Notes: generated by a model from the sequence alone, not told the origin. A stretch of DNA of 64,000 bases from Dialister succinatiphilus YIT 11850 (GCF_000242435.1 NZ_JH591188.1:609703-673702), one strand, 5' to 3'; shown: positions 33,480 to 42,914, numbered from the stretch's first letter. Numbers and translations: made by a program.

Positions 33480-35120
33480 ATGTTTATATCCCATATGCTG
33501 GTGGAAAATTACCGTACCTTCCGTCATGTGGAGCTTCACTTTGACAGCCGGGTAAATTATATTGTGGGGGATAATAATATCGGGAAAAGTAATTTTCTGA
33601 CACTTCTGAAATTCATTACCCACGGATATGGTTTCAAAGAAAATGATTTTCTGGAGCCCGATAAGCCCATCAGGGTACAAATCACCCTGTCATCGGAGGA
33701 TGACGGGCTGAAGGATACAGCCCATCTGGAGCTTCGGCAGCATGTGCGGCAGGTGGTGCCCCGCCTTTATAATCTGGATAATGGAGAAGAGCTGCCTCTG
33801 GAGTATACGCGGTGCCTCTTTTATATCGATTTCGCCCTGGATGAAGTACCCAGAAAAATGATTTCCGAGGAAGACATTGCGAAAACCATTTCCATTTTTG
33901 AAGGGTACCTTTCCGGCGGGCCCGAGGTGATTGAAGAGGTAGAAAATCTGCTGAACCAGAAGGGCTTCCATCTTTCCCTGCCCAAAGAGGATGCCCGCAA
34001 GGCTACCCTGGTTCTGTTCAATGAAATTTTCCGTTCCATTGCCATTGGTACGTCCTATGATTCCACCATGAAACTCATGATTGCCGTAGGGGTATCGCTT
34101 CTTATCAAGATGATTCGGAAAAAGGAAAGCCGGGCCATTTCCTTTGAAAACATGATTGTGACTGACAGCAGAGGGCGCCGTTTCCTTCCGGTGACTGTAA
34201 GCATTGATGAACCGGAGCTGCATCTCCATCCCTATCTGCAGCGGGCCATGCTGGCTTTCTGCCGCTCCATCTTGAATAATGAAGAGCCTTTTTTCCTGAA
34301 ACTGGTGCAGACCATACTGGGCGTGGATGGGCTGAGAGGGCAGCTTTTTGTGGTCACCCATTCTACAGACTCCCTGGTCAACGATTATCGGCAGATTATC
34401 CGCATTTACTGGGACGACAGGAAAAAGGTGCAGGCTGCCTGCGGTGCTTCTTTCCACTTTGACAGGGAAATCGAGAAGCATCTGATCATGCATTTCCCCG
34501 AAGTGAAGGAAGCTCTTTATTCCAAGTGCACAATCCTGGTGGAAGGGGAGACGGAATACGGCTCCTTTGGCTATTTCGCAAAGACTCTGGGCGTTAATTT
34601 CGACTATCACGGCATATGCCTCATCAATGCCCGGGGAGAAAGTTCCATTTCCAAAATTGCCCAGCTGGTACGGCGTTTCCATATACCGGCAGTCTGTCTC
34701 TACGACAGGGATGTCATGGGGACAACCCGGCAGTCGCCCTATGTGTTTTTTACTGATTTCATCTGCTATGAAATGGATGTGGTGAAGTCCTGTCTTGCCC
34801 ATCGGGGACGAAAGGCGCTGGACCAGGTTATCGGTGACATGGAGGACGCCGGCGATGCGGTAAATACATCCCTCATTAAAAAAGCAGGCGCCAAGCTGGG
34901 CCTGCCCAAGGGTTACTATCCTCCGGTGAAGCTGAAAAATATCAATCCAAGAAATCGGGAGGCCCTGGAGTTCTACTATTTCGCCTGGCTTTATGGAAAT
35001 AAAGGGGTCATCATTGGAAGGACTTTGGGAAAGAGTCTGGGAAAAGAGCTGATTCCGCCTGCTTTTGCCCGGGTGATCCAGGCGGCTGTCCGCCTCTCCT
35101 GCGGAAGCAGCGAAAAATGA
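33480..35120 (+). CDS. OLD-family endonuclease (AAA ATPase plus TOPRIM)
   Basis: 546 aa. The N-terminal ABC/SMC-like ATPase opens with LVENYRTFRHVELHF and Walker A GDNNIGKSN (~30-38). Walker B is SIDEPELHLHP (~240), followed by LFVVTHSTDSLV. The C-terminal third is a TOPRIM nuclease domain: ILVEGETEYGSF supplies the Glu, and LYDRDV the DxD pair. This order defines OLD/GajA-type nucleases, many of which act in phage defence. No UvrD-like GajB partner is adjacent, so it resembles a stand-alone class 1 OLD. It sits alone between thiC and rimP, with AGGAGG before ATG 33480. Confidence 0.88.
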   Translation: MFISHMLVENYRTFRHVELHFDSRVNYIVGDNNIGKSNFLTLLKFITHGYGFKENDFLEPDKPIRVQITLSSEDDGLKDTAHLELRQHVRQVVPRLYNLDNGEELPLEYTRCLFYIDFALDEVPRKMISEEDIAKTISIFEGYLSGGPEVIEEVENLLNQKGFHLSLPKEDARKATLVLFNEIFRSIAIGTSYDSTMKLMIAVGVSLLIKMIRKKESRAISFENMIVTDSRGRRFLPVTVSIDEPELHLHPYLQRAMLAFCRSILNNEEPFFLKLVQTILGVDGLRGQLFVVTHSTDSLVNDYRQIIRIYWDDRKKVQAACGASFHFDREIEKHLIMHFPEVKEALYSKCTILVEGETEYGSFGYFAKTLGVNFDYHGICLINARGESSISKIAQLVRRFHIPAVCLYDRDVMGTTRQSPYVFFTDFICYEMDVVKSCLAHRGRKALDQVIGDMEDAGDAVNTSLIKKAGAKLGLPKGYYPPVKLKNINPRNREALEFYYFAWLYGNKGVIIGRTLGKSLGKELIPPAFARVIQAAVRLSCGSSEK

Positions 35121-35371
35121 TGAAAGCTCTATCAGGTGTTCAGGCGTCAGAAAGCACTGATTCATTCAGAAAGTTTTCTCATAAGAATTATATGCACTGC
35201 TTTGTCATGGGACTTTCTGCATAGCCTGCGGTCCTGTTTATCCCGCTTCCTGCATGGCATTAAAAATTCAGGAATAAAGGCAGACCTTGATGGAATCAGT
35301 ATTTGCTCGAGAAAGGGAAAAACGGCGGCGAACTCATCGCCACGACTCGGAGAGGCGAAGAGCTCAATGAT
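35121..35371. other. Intergenic region without recognised genes
   Basis: About 250 nt after the OLD gene show no convincing frame, tRNA or repeat; the rimP promoter begins at 35372. Confidence 0.4.
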
Positions 35372-35400
35372 TTGCCACCCTTTACATAGTGTGGTATAAT
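35372..35400 (+). promoter_or_regulatory. Promoter of the rimP-nusA-infB operon
   Basis: TTGCCA (35372-35377), 17 nt, TATAAT (35395-35400), 81 nt upstream of rimP. Confidence 0.8.
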
Positions 35401-35432
35401 CAAACCGTAAGTGTGTGTATAGAGTTTCCTGT

Positions 35433-35458
35433 AGAGTGAGCTTCGGCTCACTCTTTCT
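35433..35458 (+). terminator. Hairpin terminator in the rimP leader (possible attenuator)
   Basis: AGAGTGAGC-TTCG-GCTCACTCT, a perfect 9-bp stem with a UUCG tetraloop, followed by TTCTTA. It lies between the promoter and rimP, so it would attenuate the operon. NusA, encoded second, is itself a termination factor, so autoregulation is plausible. Confidence 0.65.
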
Positions 35459-35481
35459 TATATTAAGGATAAGGAGGGCAT

Positions 35482-35952
35482 ATGGCGCGCAGGGATGTGG
35501 AAGAAGCAGTGGAAAAACTGCTGGAGCCTGGCCTGGAGAGAGAGGGCCTGGAACTTGTGGATGTGGAATATGTGCGGGAAAGAAATTGGATTCTCCGCAT
35601 TTACATTGACAAGGAAGGCGGCGTGGATCTGAATGACTGCCAGACTGTGAGCGAGAAAGCAGGCATGCTTCTGGATGAGGCGGATTTGATTCCTGACAAT
35701 TACATGCTGGAGGTTTCTTCGCCCGGCCTTGACCGTGTGCTGAAGAAGGATAAAGATTTTATCCGTTATACCGGTGAGGATGTGGATGTGAAGCTCTTTG
35801 CTCCTTTGGAAGGGAAGAAGGGCGTGAAATCATTTACGGCCAAACTGCTGGGGCTTGCTGAGGACGGCGCTCTTTTTCTGAAAACGGAAGAGGGAGAGAT
35901 TTCTTTAAGCAGAGATAAAATTTCGCAGGTTAGACTGCATTTTTCATTTTGA
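35482..35952 (+). CDS. rimP: Ribosome maturation factor RimP
   Basis: Aids 30S subunit maturation. 156 aa: an N-terminal alpha/beta domain (LELVDVEYVRERNWILRIYIDKEGGVDLNDC) and a C-terminal SH3-like domain (SSPGLDRVLKKDKDFIRY is the signature). AAGGAGGG lies before the ATG. It is the first gene of the classical rimP-nusA-ylxR-ylxQ-infB-rbfA operon, with 12 nt to nusA. Confidence 0.96.
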   Translation: MARRDVEEAVEKLLEPGLEREGLELVDVEYVRERNWILRIYIDKEGGVDLNDCQTVSEKAGMLLDEADLIPDNYMLEVSSPGLDRVLKKDKDFIRYTGEDVDVKLFAPLEGKKGVKSFTAKLLGLAEDGALFLKTEEGEISLSRDKISQVRLHFSF

Positions 35953-35964
35953 TTCCGGGAGGAA

Positions 35965-37113
35965 ATGGACATCGTGAATTTAGATTTAATCGAAGCAATC
36001 AAGGGCCTGGTGAAGGCAAAGAAGGTCGATGAGAAAATCGTTTTTGACGCACTGGAAATGGTGCTGCTCACTGCCTACAAGAAGGAAACCGGCAGCAATG
36101 CCAAGTCCTCTGTTACACTGAACAGGGAAACCGGGGATTACCATATTTATGAAGAAAAAATGGTGGTAGAAGAAATTGATCCCGACTCTGAAAATGCAGT
36201 GAATGAAATTTCCGTGGAAGATGCCAAGAAGATTGACAAGTCCTATGAAGCAGGAGACATGCTCCGCATCGAAGTGACACCGAAGAACTTCGGCCGTGTG
36301 GCTGCCCAGACCGCCAAGCAGGTGATGATTCAGAAACTTCGTGAAGCAGAAAGAGGATCTATTTATGATGAATTCTCCGGCCGCGAGGGCGATGTGATTA
36401 CCGGCACCGTGAAATGGAGCGAATCCCGCACAATTTTCGTAGATCTGGGCCGTGTGGAAGGCATCCTTCCCTATGCGGAACAGATTGAAGGGGAAGAATT
36501 CCATCCCAATGATAAAATCAAATGCTACGTACTGGAAGTCAGAAAGACCACCAAGGGACCGGAAATCATCCTTTCCAGAACCCATCCGGGACTTCTGAAG
36601 CGGCTTTTTGAACTGGAGGTTCCTGAAATTTACAGCGGCACTGTGGAAATCAAGAGCGTGGTCCGTGAAGCAGGCTCCCGCTCTAAAATTGCCGTTTATG
36701 CCATGGACCCCAAGGTGGATCCCGTTGGTGCCTGCGTAGGACCCAAGGGCCAGAGGGTACAGAACATTGTAAACGAGCTTCATGATGAAAAAATCGATAT
36801 CGTCCGCTGGGATGAAGATCCTGCCGTGTATATTGCCAATGCCCTTTCCCCGGCCAAGGTCATTTCCGTTTCCGTGTGGGAAGAGGAAAAATCCTCCTAC
36901 GTCATTGTTCCTGATTACCAGCTGTCTCTGGCCATTGGTAAGGCAGGCCAGAATGCAAGGCTGGCAGCAAAGCTGACAAACTGGAAGATCGATATTAAGA
37001 GCGAAACCCAGGCGAAGGAAGAAGGATTCGGACAGGCCGCTGAGGAAGAAGATGATGATATCCTGGGAGATATTGAAGCCGGCGGCGAGGCTGAGGAGGA
37101 AACCAAAGAATGA
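35965..37113 (+). CDS. nusA: Transcription termination/antitermination factor NusA
   Basis: Binds RNA polymerase and RNA to modulate pausing and termination. 382 aa: N-terminal RNAP-binding domain (~1-130); S1 domain (~135-200; ITGTVKWSESRTIFVDLGRVEG); KH1 and KH2 (~230-345; DPVGACVGPKGQRVQNI and SLAIGKAGQNARLAAKLT). An acidic C-terminal tail follows in place of the extra AR repeats of Proteobacteria. The start is ATG after GGGAGGAA. Its stop overlaps ylxR (ATGA). Confidence 0.97.
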   Translation: MDIVNLDLIEAIKGLVKAKKVDEKIVFDALEMVLLTAYKKETGSNAKSSVTLNRETGDYHIYEEKMVVEEIDPDSENAVNEISVEDAKKIDKSYEAGDMLRIEVTPKNFGRVAAQTAKQVMIQKLREAERGSIYDEFSGREGDVITGTVKWSESRTIFVDLGRVEGILPYAEQIEGEEFHPNDKIKCYVLEVRKTTKGPEIILSRTHPGLLKRLFELEVPEIYSGTVEIKSVVREAGSRSKIAVYAMDPKVDPVGACVGPKGQRVQNIVNELHDEKIDIVRWDEDPAVYIANALSPAKVISVSVWEEEKSSYVIVPDYQLSLAIGKAGQNARLAAKLTNWKIDIKSETQAKEEGFGQAAEEEDDDILGDIEAGGEAEEETKE

Positions 37114-37376
37114 AGGTAAAGAAGATTCCCATGCGCATGTGCGTGGGCTGCAAGGAATTGAAGCCGAAGAAAGAACTCCTCCGCATCGTAGTACTCCCTA
37201 CCGGGGTAATCGAAGTGGACAGGACAGGCAAGAAATCGGGACGCGGCGTGTATGTGTGCGACAGCATGGACTGTTTCAACAAAGCCTATGAAAATCACGG
37301 CCTGGAAAAATCCCTGAAGCGTCCGGTGTCCAAGGATGTGTATGAAGCACTGAAAGCACAGATTGAAAATGGATGA
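37110..37376 (+). CDS. ylxR: YlxR (DUF448) RNA-binding protein
   Basis: 88 aa, the small basic protein conserved between nusA and infB. The N-terminal MRMCVGCKELKPKKELLRIV is the DUF448 signature; GRGVYVCDSMDCFNKA follows. It binds RNA in structural studies and in some species associates with RNase P or acts as a regulator; the role here is inferred only from orthology. The four-base overlap with nusA and the overlap with ylxQ show translational coupling. Confidence 0.95.
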   Translation: MKVKKIPMRMCVGCKELKPKKELLRIVVLPTGVIEVDRTGKKSGRGVYVCDSMDCFNKAYENHGLEKSLKRPVSKDVYEALKAQIENG

Positions 37377-37680
37377 GCCGATTTACAGGATGCTTGGCCT
37401 TTGCATGAAAGCAGGCAGACTGCTTTCCGGGAATGAACAGGTGTCGGAAGGACTTAAGAAAGGACAGGGCGTCCTGCTGATTGTTACAGAAGACAGCTCC
37501 CCGCGGACAAAGGATGAATATATAAAAGCTGCTGAAAGATACCATATTTCCTCCAAAATCTTTGGAGAAAAGGAAAGGCTGGGACAGGCCCTGGGCAAAG
37601 GGGTCAGGACGGCAGCACTGATTACAGATAAAGGATTCGGCAGGGCAATTGCAGAAAAGATTGACCACCGGAAATCATAA
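37369..37680 (+). CDS. ylxQ: L7Ae-family ribosomal protein YlxQ
   Basis: 103 aa with the L7Ae/L30e RNA-binding fold (LGLCMKAGRLLSGNEQV, then VLLIVTEDSSPRTKDEY and FGEKERLGQALGKGVRTAALI). It likely binds a K-turn RNA. ATG 37369 overlaps the end of ylxR by 8 nt; an upstream in-frame TTG at 37363 is less likely. It lies 17 nt before infB. Confidence 0.93.
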   Translation: MDEPIYRMLGLCMKAGRLLSGNEQVSEGLKKGQGVLLIVTEDSSPRTKDEYIKAAERYHISSKIFGEKERLGQALGKGVRTAALITDKGFGRAIAEKIDHRKS

Positions 37681-37697
37681 AGGTTGGGAGGCTGCTT

Positions 37698-40256
37698 ATG
37701 CAGAAGAAAAAGAGAGTCTATGAATTAGCCAGACAGTATGGCAAAACAGATAAAGAGGTGCTGGATGTACTGAAAAGTCACAATGTGGATGTGACCAGCA
37801 GACTGAGCGGCGTAGATGACAATGGCTGCGCCATTTTGGAAAAGGCCTTTGCTGCAAAGAAGAGACCGGCTAAAAGGCCGCCTATGCGCACTGTCCGCTT
37901 TGATCACGAGGGCCGTCCTACGGACCGGAAGAAACAGGAAACAGGACGAAAATCCTATTCTTCCTTTGAAGTGCCGGAAGAACCGAAACCGGCTCCTGCT
38001 CCTAAGGCGGAAGTGTCCGTAAAGGCTGCTCCCAAAGCAGAAAATAAAGAAGTCAAAGCGCCGGCTCGGGAAGAAGCCAAACAGGCACCGAAGACGGAAA
38101 AGCGGGAAAACCGCCCGAGAGATGACCGCCAGAACCGTCAGAGAGACGGCAGAAACGACCGCCAGGGCAGAAATGACAGAAACGACCATGGTGGACGGGA
38201 CGGCAGAAACCGCAGCGAAAACGGAAGATCTTCCAGAAACGGGGAACGCAGCGAGAACAGAAATGACAGACGGGACAGGAATGACCGCTCCCGCCAGGAC
38301 AGGAAGCCGGCTGAAAGAAACAGCCGCTCTGCTCCTGTGGAAGAAGCACCGGCTGCTGTACAGAGAAGAGAAAAACCGGCCAAGAAGAAATCCAAGAAGG
38401 ATTGGGAAAGAAGCCGCAGAGAAAAGGAAGGCGGTTCTCTGATGGCCCGTTCCCTGAACCAGACCAGAAAGAAAAAGCATATGGCTGAAAAGAAAGCTGC
38501 CTCCTATCCTACAGAAGTGGAACTGCCGCCCAGTGTGACAGTGAAGGAACTGGCAGAGCTCTTTGGCCGCGAAGTCAGTGAAATCATTAAACATCTGATG
38601 ATGGACGGCGTCATGGCTACCATCAACCAGAATCTGGACCGGGATACCATCGAAATTCTGGCAGAAGAATTCGGCGTAACTCTGAAGGAAGCAGAAGCGG
38701 CAGCAGATCCCACCGAATACACCCCGGCTCCTGATGATCCCCGTTTCCTGAAGCCCAGACCGGCAGTGGTTACCATTATGGGCCACGTAGACCACGGCAA
38801 GACCACACTGCTGGATGCTCTGCGCCAGACCAATGTGGCCATGCACGAAGCCGGCGGCATTACCCAGCGTATCGGTGCTTACCAGATTCGCTACAAGGGA
38901 CACAAGATTACATTCCTGGATACCCCGGGTCATGAAGCTTTCACGGCCATGCGCTCCAGAGGTGCCCAGATTACGGATATTGCAGTGCTCATCGTGGCAG
39001 CAGATGACGGCGTTATGCCTCAGACCATTGAAGCTATCCACCACGCCAAGAATGCAGGCGTGCCCATTATGGTAGCAATCAACAAGATTGATAAGCCCGG
39101 TGCCAACCCTGACCGTATCAAGGAAGAACTGTCCAAGGAAGGCCTGCTGGCTGAAGACTGGGGCGGCGATGTCATTATGACCCCTATTTCTGCCAAGAAG
39201 AAAATCGGCCTGGATGACCTTCTGGAAAACATCCTCCTGGTGGCTGAAATGCAGGAACTGAAAGCCAACCCGAACCGCGAAGCCTACGGCGTAGTTGTAG
39301 AAGCCCAGCTGGATAAGGGCCGCGGCCCTGTGATGAGCGTGCTGGTACAGAACGGCACCCTTCATGTAGGCGACGGCATCCTGGCAGGCAAGAGCTGGGG
39401 CCGTGTCCGTGCCATGACCAATGAAAACGGCAGGAAGCTGAAAAATGCAGAACCTTCCGCACCGGCTGAAATCCTGGGTATGGACAGCGTGCCGGAAGCA
39501 GGGGACCATTTCTATGTAATGGATGAAAAGAAGGCCAGAGCCATTGCTGAACTCCGGGCTTCCAGAGCCAAGGAAGAAGAACAGCGGAACGTACAGAAAG
39601 TGACCCTGGACAACATCTTCGAAAAGATTAAGGAAGGGGAAATGAAGGAACTGGATATCATCATCAAGGCTGATGTCCAGGGTTCCGTAGAAGCACTGGT
39701 ACAGTCCCTCCAGGGCATTAAGAGTGAAGAAGTCCGTATTTCCATCGTTCATTCCGCCGTAGGCGCCATCAATGAATCCGATGTCATGCTGGCTTCCGCT
39801 TCCCACGCCCTCATTATCGGCTTCAATGTCCGCCCTGATGCCAATGCCCGGGCTATGGCCGAAAAAGACGGCGTAGATATCAGGCTTTACCGCGTCATTT
39901 ACGACTGCATCGATGATGTGAAAGCCGCTATGGCCGGTATGCTTTCGCCTACCATTCGCGAAGTGCTCCTGGGACATGCAGAAGTACGCCAGGTCATTCA
40001 TACACCGAAAGTTATTGTTGCCGGTTCCTACGTACAGGACGGCAAGATTACCAGCAACTGTCAGCTCCGCCTGATTCGTGACGGCATCGTCATCCACGAA
40101 GGCAAGATCAATTCCCTCCGCCGTTTCAAGGATGATGTGAAAGAAGTGGCTGCCGGCTTTGAATGCGGCATTTCCATCGACAGCTACCGTGATGTGAAGG
40201 AAGGGGACCAGCTGGAAGCCTTCGAACTGAAGGAAGAAGCTGCTGAACTGAAGTAA
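37698..40256 (+). CDS. infB: Translation initiation factor IF-2
   Basis: The GTPase that places initiator fMet-tRNA on the 30S subunit. 852 aa: an N-terminal IF2_N module ([19 protein letters not shown]); a long low-complexity segment (~75-260), first Lys/Glu/Pro/Ala and then extremely rich in Asn-Asp-Arg; a second IF2_N (~280-330); the G domain with [14 protein letters not shown] (~361), DTPGHEAF and NKIDKPGA; then domains II-IV, ending at EEAAELK. A GGGAGG site precedes ATG 37698. No rho-independent stem clearly ends the gene; a palindromic repeat cluster begins 5 nt after the stop. Confidence 0.98.
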   Translation: MQKKKRVYELARQYGKTDKEVLDVLKSHNVDVTSRLSGVDDNGCAILEKAFAAKKRPAKRPPMRTVRFDHEGRPTDRKKQETGRKSYSSFEVPEEPKPAPAPKAEVSVKAAPKAENKEVKAPAREEAKQAPKTEKRENRPRDDRQNRQRDGRNDRQGRNDRNDHGGRDGRNRSENGRSSRNGERSENRNDRRDRNDRSRQDRKPAERNSRSAPVEEAPAAVQRREKPAKKKSKKDWERSRREKEGGSLMARSLNQTRKKKHMAEKKAASYPTEVELPPSVTVKELAELFGREVSEIIKHLMMDGVMATINQNLDRDTIEILAEEFGVTLKEAEAAADPTEYTPAPDDPRFLKPRPAVVTIMGHVDHGKTTLLDALRQTNVAMHEAGGITQRIGAYQIRYKGHKITFLDTPGHEAFTAMRSRGAQITDIAVLIVAADDGVMPQTIEAIHHAKNAGVPIMVAINKIDKPGANPDRIKEELSKEGLLAEDWGGDVIMTPISAKKKIGLDDLLENILLVAEMQELKANPNREAYGVVVEAQLDKGRGPVMSVLVQNGTLHVGDGILAGKSWGRVRAMTNENGRKLKNAEPSAPAEILGMDSVPEAGDHFYVMDEKKARAIAELRASRAKEEEQRNVQKVTLDNIFEKIKEGEMKELDIIIKADVQGSVEALVQSLQGIKSEEVRISIVHSAVGAINESDVMLASASHALIIGFNVRPDANARAMAEKDGVDIRLYRVIYDCIDDVKAAMAGMLSPTIREVLLGHAEVRQVIHTPKVIVAGSYVQDGKITSNCQLRLIRDGIVIHEGKINSLRRFKDDVKEVAAGFECGISIDSYRDVKEGDQLEAFELKEEAAELK

Positions 40257-40260
40257 GGAC

Positions 40261-40660
40261 ACGCCCTTCGGGCGTGAGGATTGACAGGCCTTGCGGCCTG
40301 AGGTTTGACGCCTGCTGCGCAGGCGAAGGGGCTTAAGTTTGACGCGCCTCTGGCGTGCACAGCGAACATGATTTGAAGGAGCAAAGCGACGCACAAATCA
40401 TAGTGAGTCGTTTCCCCTTTAGGGGCGAGGGTTGTGGTGGGCGGATTCGCCGCCGGTTTTAATAAAATAACTGCAACCGGGTTTCATCCGGGAAAAGCAG
40501 GCCAGCCGCGAAGCGGTATATAAAAAGTTCATCGCCGCCTCTGGCGGCGATACCTCAACCCTCGGGCCCACAGGGCCCGTCAAACTTAAGAACCTTAAGA
40601 ACCCTCGGGGCGAAGCCCCATCAACTGACCCTTCTGAACCCGGGGCAGCAAGGCCCCACA
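40261..40660. repeat. Palindromic repeat cluster 1
   Basis: About ten small GC-rich hairpins are joined by conserved linkers. The left half has the linkers GGATTGAC, GGTTTGAC and TTAAGTTTGAC; the right half has the mirror forms GTCAAACTTAAGAACC and ATCAACTGACCC. Hairpins include ACGCCC/GGGCGT, AGGCC/GGCCT, GCCTG-CTG-CGCAGGC, ATCGCCGCC/GGCGGCGAT, CGGGCCC/GGGCCCG and GGGGC/GCCCC. The centre holds ATGATTTG...CAAATCAT and the TTTTAATAAAATAACTGCAACC linker shared with the cluster at 58.8 kb. No coding frame fits. It fills the gap between infB and rbfA. Confidence 0.8.
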
Positions 40661-40740
40661 CATATAATGATTTCATCGTATCCGCCTTTATCCAACTGCA
40701 TAGAAGGCGGATATTTTTATAAAAACGTGAGGTGAGACCC

Positions 40741-41094
40741 ATGTCTGAATTACGAGTACGAAAAATCCAGGAATTTATTAAGCAGGAAGTGAGCAATATG
40801 CTCCTTCATGATTTAAAAGACCCCCGCATCGGTTTTGTGACGGTGACGGGAGTAGAAGTGACCGGTGATCTTCGGGAAGCCAGGATCTTTGTGTCCCTCT
40901 TCGGAAGCGATGAGGAAAAGGCGGCTTCCCTGGAAGCGCTGAACAAAGGAAAGGGCTTTGTACGCCGGGAACTGGGACAGCGGCTGAAGATTTACTACAC
41001 GCCGGAAATTTCCTTCGCCGAAGATACATCCCTGGATTATGGCATGCACATTGACGGCCTTTTGAAGAAAATTCACAAGGAGGAAAACAAATGA
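40741..41094 (+). CDS. rbfA: Ribosome-binding factor A
   Basis: A cold-shock related 30S maturation factor, 117 aa, with a KH-like fold. LRVRKIQEFIKQEVSNML at the start and GFVTVTGVEVTGDLREARIFVSLFG are typical. ATG 40741 (AGGTGAG upstream) is preferred over the in-frame GTG at 40732. It overlaps the next gene by four bases (ATGA). It is separated from infB by repeat cluster 1, though it probably still belongs to the same functional operon. Confidence 0.95.
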   Translation: MSELRVRKIQEFIKQEVSNMLLHDLKDPRIGFVTVTGVEVTGDLREARIFVSLFGSDEEKAASLEALNKGKGFVRRELGQRLKIYYTPEISFAEDTSLDYGMHIDGLLKKIHKEENK

Positions 41095-42056
41095 GCCTTG
41101 CCCTGAATCATGCAAAGGAAATCGGCAAGAAGGAAGCCTGGGATTTCCTCATGTCCCATCACCGTTTCCTTCTGGTAGGCCACGAGCATCCCGATGGAGA
41201 TGATGTAGGTTCCATCTGTGCTCTCCACAACGTGCTGGTTAAGCTGGGAAAGGAAGCGGATATGCTGCTGCCGGACCCGGTGCCCCATGTGTACCGCCTT
41301 ATCAAAACGGCTGCCCTGGTGCATACGGAAATGCCGGAGGGAAAGGACTATGACGCCCTGGTGTTTACGGATCTGGGAAATCTGGAACGCGGCGGAAATT
41401 TTAATTTCCCTGATGTGGACAGCCTCTGCATTGACCATCATCGGTCCAACGAGCATTACACCGACTATCTCTACCTCCAGTACAAATACGCTGCTACGGC
41501 GGAAATGCTGGCGGAAATGTTCTTCGATGCCGGTATTTCCATGGACGAGGACACCTGCAATGCCCTGTACATGGCTATCGGCACCGACAGCGGCTTCTTC
41601 AAATTCTCCTGCACCTCTGCCCATACCCTCCTGATGGCCAGCAAACTGGTGGCCATGGGAGCCAAGCCGGACTACATTGCCAACAGGCTGGATGAAAAGA
41701 CCGAGGAAGCCATGAAATGCTATCAGCTGGTGGCAGGTACGGTGCATTCCTATGATGATGGAAAAATCGTCATCGCCTATATGGGAAAGGAAGCCATGGA
41801 GCTGGATGGCGAAAATTCGGATTACTATGCCTCCATTCCCCGCTGCATCAAAGGCTGCCAGATTGCGGCACTGTTCAAGTACAAAGGGGAAAAGGAAACA
41901 AGGATTTCCCTTCGCTCTACAGAACATGCCAATGTGGGAGATCTGGCAGCTGAATTTGGCGGTGGCGGCCACTGGAAGGCTTCGGGCTGCACCATTCATG
42001 AAAGTTTTTCTGACGCAGAGCCCCTCTTTGTGAAAGCAGCGGAGAAATATCTCTGA
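41091..42056 (+). CDS. nrnA: DHH/DHHA1 phosphoesterase (NrnA-type nanoRNase / pAp phosphatase)
   Basis: 321 aa. The DHH domain shows LVGHEHPDGDDVGSICAL, VFTDLGN and the DHH motif CIDHHRSN. The C-terminal DHHA1 domain shows NVGDLAAEFGGGGHWKASGC, with the glycine-rich loop. Family members degrade short oligoribonucleotides and dephosphorylate pAp. The rbfA-nrnA-truB-ribF order is conserved in Firmicutes. Its stop shares a base with the truB ATG (TGATG), so translation is coupled. Confidence 0.93.
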   Translation: MSLALNHAKEIGKKEAWDFLMSHHRFLLVGHEHPDGDDVGSICALHNVLVKLGKEADMLLPDPVPHVYRLIKTAALVHTEMPEGKDYDALVFTDLGNLERGGNFNFPDVDSLCIDHHRSNEHYTDYLYLQYKYAATAEMLAEMFFDAGISMDEDTCNALYMAIGTDSGFFKFSCTSAHTLLMASKLVAMGAKPDYIANRLDEKTEEAMKCYQLVAGTVHSYDDGKIVIAYMGKEAMELDGENSDYYASIPRCIKGCQIAALFKYKGEKETRISLRSTEHANVGDLAAEFGGGGHWKASGCTIHESFSDAEPLFVKAAEKYL

Positions 42057-42907
42057 TGGACGGCGTTATCAATGTGGTAAAGCCGAAGGACTGGACTTCC
42101 TTTGATGTGATTGCCAAACTGCGCCGTATATATCACCAGAAAAAAATAGGGCATGGCGGCACGCTGGACCCCATGGCGGAAGGAGTGCTTCCCGTATTTC
42201 TCGGAAGGGCTGCCAGGCTCATCGAATACGCCCCTATCCATACCAAAACCTATGAGGCCAGCTTCCGCATGGGGCTTGCCACCGACACCGAAGACATGAC
42301 CGGACAGGTGGTGGAAGAAGGCCCCCTGCCGGAGGACCTTTCTGTCTTTGAAAGGGCAGCGGAAAAATTCCGGGGGCCCATCATGCAGGTGCCTTCCAGC
42401 TATTCTGCCCTTAAAATCAAAGGAGAGCGGGCCTATAAACTGGCCAGGGAAGGAAAGAAAGTAGACATTCCTGCCCGTCCCGTGACGATTTACAAGCTGG
42501 AAATCACAGACATAGCGCCGCCCTTCCTTTCCATAACCGTCACCTGCTCGGCCGGTACCTATATCCGTGCACTGGGGCGGGATTTGGGAAGGGAGGCAGG
42601 CTGCCTTTTGACCATGAGCAGCCTTACCAGAACGGAAATGGGGCCTTTTACCCTGCAGGATGCCTGGATGCTGGAAGATATAGAAAAGGATCCGGAGGGG
42701 GCCGTAATCAAAGACCTCCATCCCATTCTGTCCGACCTTCCGGCACTGGAGCTTTCTGAAAAGGAAGGAACCGATTTTCTTCAGGGGAAAAGACTCCGCT
42801 GCCGGGAAGGAGACAGGGAAGCGGCGGCCGTTTTTCAGGGATCCCGTTTCCTTGGTATCGCTTCTGTTTCCAGGGGCATCATTCATCCGAAAAAAGTGTT
42901 TTCCTGA
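42056..42907 (+). CDS. truB: tRNA pseudouridine(55) synthase TruB
   Basis: Forms pseudouridine 55 in the T-loop of tRNAs. 283 aa: GVINVVKPKDWTSFDV, the catalytic Asp in HGGTLDPMAEGVLP, SSYSALKIKGERAYKLAREG and SAGTYIRALGRDLG, then a C-terminal PUA-like portion. It starts at the ATG inside the nrnA stop (TGATG) and is followed 7 nt later by ribF. Confidence 0.97.
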   Translation: MDGVINVVKPKDWTSFDVIAKLRRIYHQKKIGHGGTLDPMAEGVLPVFLGRAARLIEYAPIHTKTYEASFRMGLATDTEDMTGQVVEEGPLPEDLSVFERAAEKFRGPIMQVPSSYSALKIKGERAYKLAREGKKVDIPARPVTIYKLEITDIAPPFLSITVTCSAGTYIRALGRDLGREAGCLLTMSSLTRTEMGPFTLQDAWMLEDIEKDPEGAVIKDLHPILSDLPALELSEKEGTDFLQGKRLRCREGDREAAAVFQGSRFLGIASVSRGIIHPKKVFS

Positions 42908-42914
42908 GGCTTTT

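Noticed and set aside
37725..40394. Minus-strand open frame of 889 codons opposite infB
   Set aside because: Antisense shadow caused by infB codon bias; the plus strand encodes a complete IF-2.
40261..40660. CRISPR array
   Set aside because: Units are hairpins of different sequence with linkers of unequal length and mirrored orientation; no constant repeat with unique 30-40 bp spacers and no cas genes nearby.
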